From: Chloroflexota bacterium | GTDB taxonomy: Bacteria > Chloroflexota > Dehalococcoidia > JACQUE01 | NCBI GenBank assembly: GCA_016210425.1 | Contig: JACQUE010000056.1 | Location: 1 to 5,854 of the forward strand | Direction of reading: 5' to 3' | DNA length: 5,854 nt | Shown here: one piece after another, positions 5,462 to 5,854 of the stretch | Layout of the letters: each line of letters opens with the position of its first letter | How positions within the stretch are numbered: position 1 is the stretch's first letter | Position numbers and translations under genes: made by a program | Notes under the pieces: generated by a model | The model's database searches: none | What the model was told of the DNA's origin: nothing | The model's input: only the letters and a program-made list of their open reading frames with translations

Positions 5462-5854
5462 ATGGACGAGAAGCCAAGTGCTCAGGCTAGCGGCCATCAT
5501 CAGGATATCCCACCGGTCCTAGCCCAGGAGATCGACAGCCTGGAGACGCAGGTGCATCGCTTCCTGCGCGAGGAGATCGATGTAGCCGAGTTCCGGCGGC
5601 ACCGGCAGATCCAGGGCGTATACGGCCAGCGCCAAGCGATGCGCTACATGATCCGTGTCCGCATCCCCCACGGCGACGTGACACCCGAGCAGCTAGAGAG
5701 GCTGGCTCTCATTGCCGAGGACTTCGCCGGCGGCCGAGGCCATGTCACCACCCGCCAGGACGTCCAGTTCCACTTCGTCCATCCAGAGCGCATCACCGAG
5801 GCTCTCCGCCTTCTCGCCGAGGTCGGCCTCCACTCCCGCGAGGCCTGCGGCAAC
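5462..5854 (+). CDS. Ferredoxin-type nitrite/sulfite reductase, N-terminal part, cut by window edge
   Basis: The frame is open from ATG 5462 (AAAGGA at 5448-5453, spacer 8 nt) to the last base, giving 131 residues without a stop. After a variable N-terminus (1-40) come FRRHRQIQGVYGQRQ (44-58), MIRVRIPHG (63-71), the half-domain signature GHVTTRQDVQFHFV (93-106) and EVGLHSREACGN (120-131). This is the first ferredoxin-like half-domain of the siroheme/4Fe-4S nitrite and sulfite reductases. Full proteins of this family reduce nitrite to ammonia or sulfite to sulfide by six-electron transfer, in the cytoplasm. R57 and R98 correspond to conserved arginines thought to contact siroheme or the anion. 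The Fe-S cysteines lie beyond the edge, so nitrite and sulfite specificity cannot be separated here. The gene has its own promoter and a possible operator. Confidence 0.92.
   Translation, partial: MDEKPSAQASGHHQDIPPVLAQEIDSLETQVHRFLREEIDVAEFRRHRQIQGVYGQRQAMRYMIRVRIPHGDVTPEQLERLALIAEDFAGGRGHVTTRQDVQFHFVHPERITEALRLLAEVGLHSREACGN

Noticed and set aside
5487..5853. Two minus-strand open frames (5487-5684 and 5644-5853) at the right edge
   Set aside because: Both are opposite the nitrite/sulfite reductase frame, which carries strong family motifs.

Overview
This is a GC-rich bacterial chromosomal window carrying five complete or near-complete genes and one gene cut by the right edge. The protein repertoire points to Chloroflexota, possibly a Dehalococcoidia-like lineage: a DUF6391 protein, a DUF3048 lipoprotein, a LysM plus 3D-domain wall protein, and a PMT/DUF2142-type membrane glycosyltransferase with a C-terminal beta-sandwich. 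This assignment is inferred from family content and was not tested by phylogeny. No mobile element, CRISPR array, tRNA or rRNA was seen.

Left part, minus strand (1-1032): a DedA/VTT membrane protein is followed after 36 bp by a small DUF6391 protein, probably as one operon. A well-formed promoter (TTGACG, 18 bp spacer, extended -10 TGcTAGACT) reads leftward from the 177-bp divergent intergenic region. The DUF6391 gene stops exactly where the family's membrane segment should begin. Its frame stays open past the TAG to the window edge, so it may be truncated or interrupted.

Middle part, plus strand (1131-5363): a DUF3048 (YerB-like) lipoprotein with its own promoter; then a secreted LysM + 3D-domain protein ending in two copies of a 59-residue module I do not recognise; then a multi-pass glycosyltransferase. 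The glycosyltransferase gene has no Shine-Dalgarno sequence, but an extended -10 box lies 6 nt before its GTG, the geometry of a leaderless transcript.

Right part (5379-5854): a strong promoter drives the start of a ferredoxin-type nitrite/sulfite reductase. Its first 131 residues are visible and the frame runs off the edge.

Taken together, the DedA protein (probable lipid-carrier recycling), the lipoprotein, the LysM/3D wall protein and the glycosyltransferase form a loose cell-envelope neighbourhood beside an unrelated assimilatory reductase gene. The least explained elements are the duplicated C-terminal module of the LysM/3D protein, the leaderless glycosyltransferase start and the interrupted DUF6391 gene. 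Nothing here is clearly a new multi-gene system.
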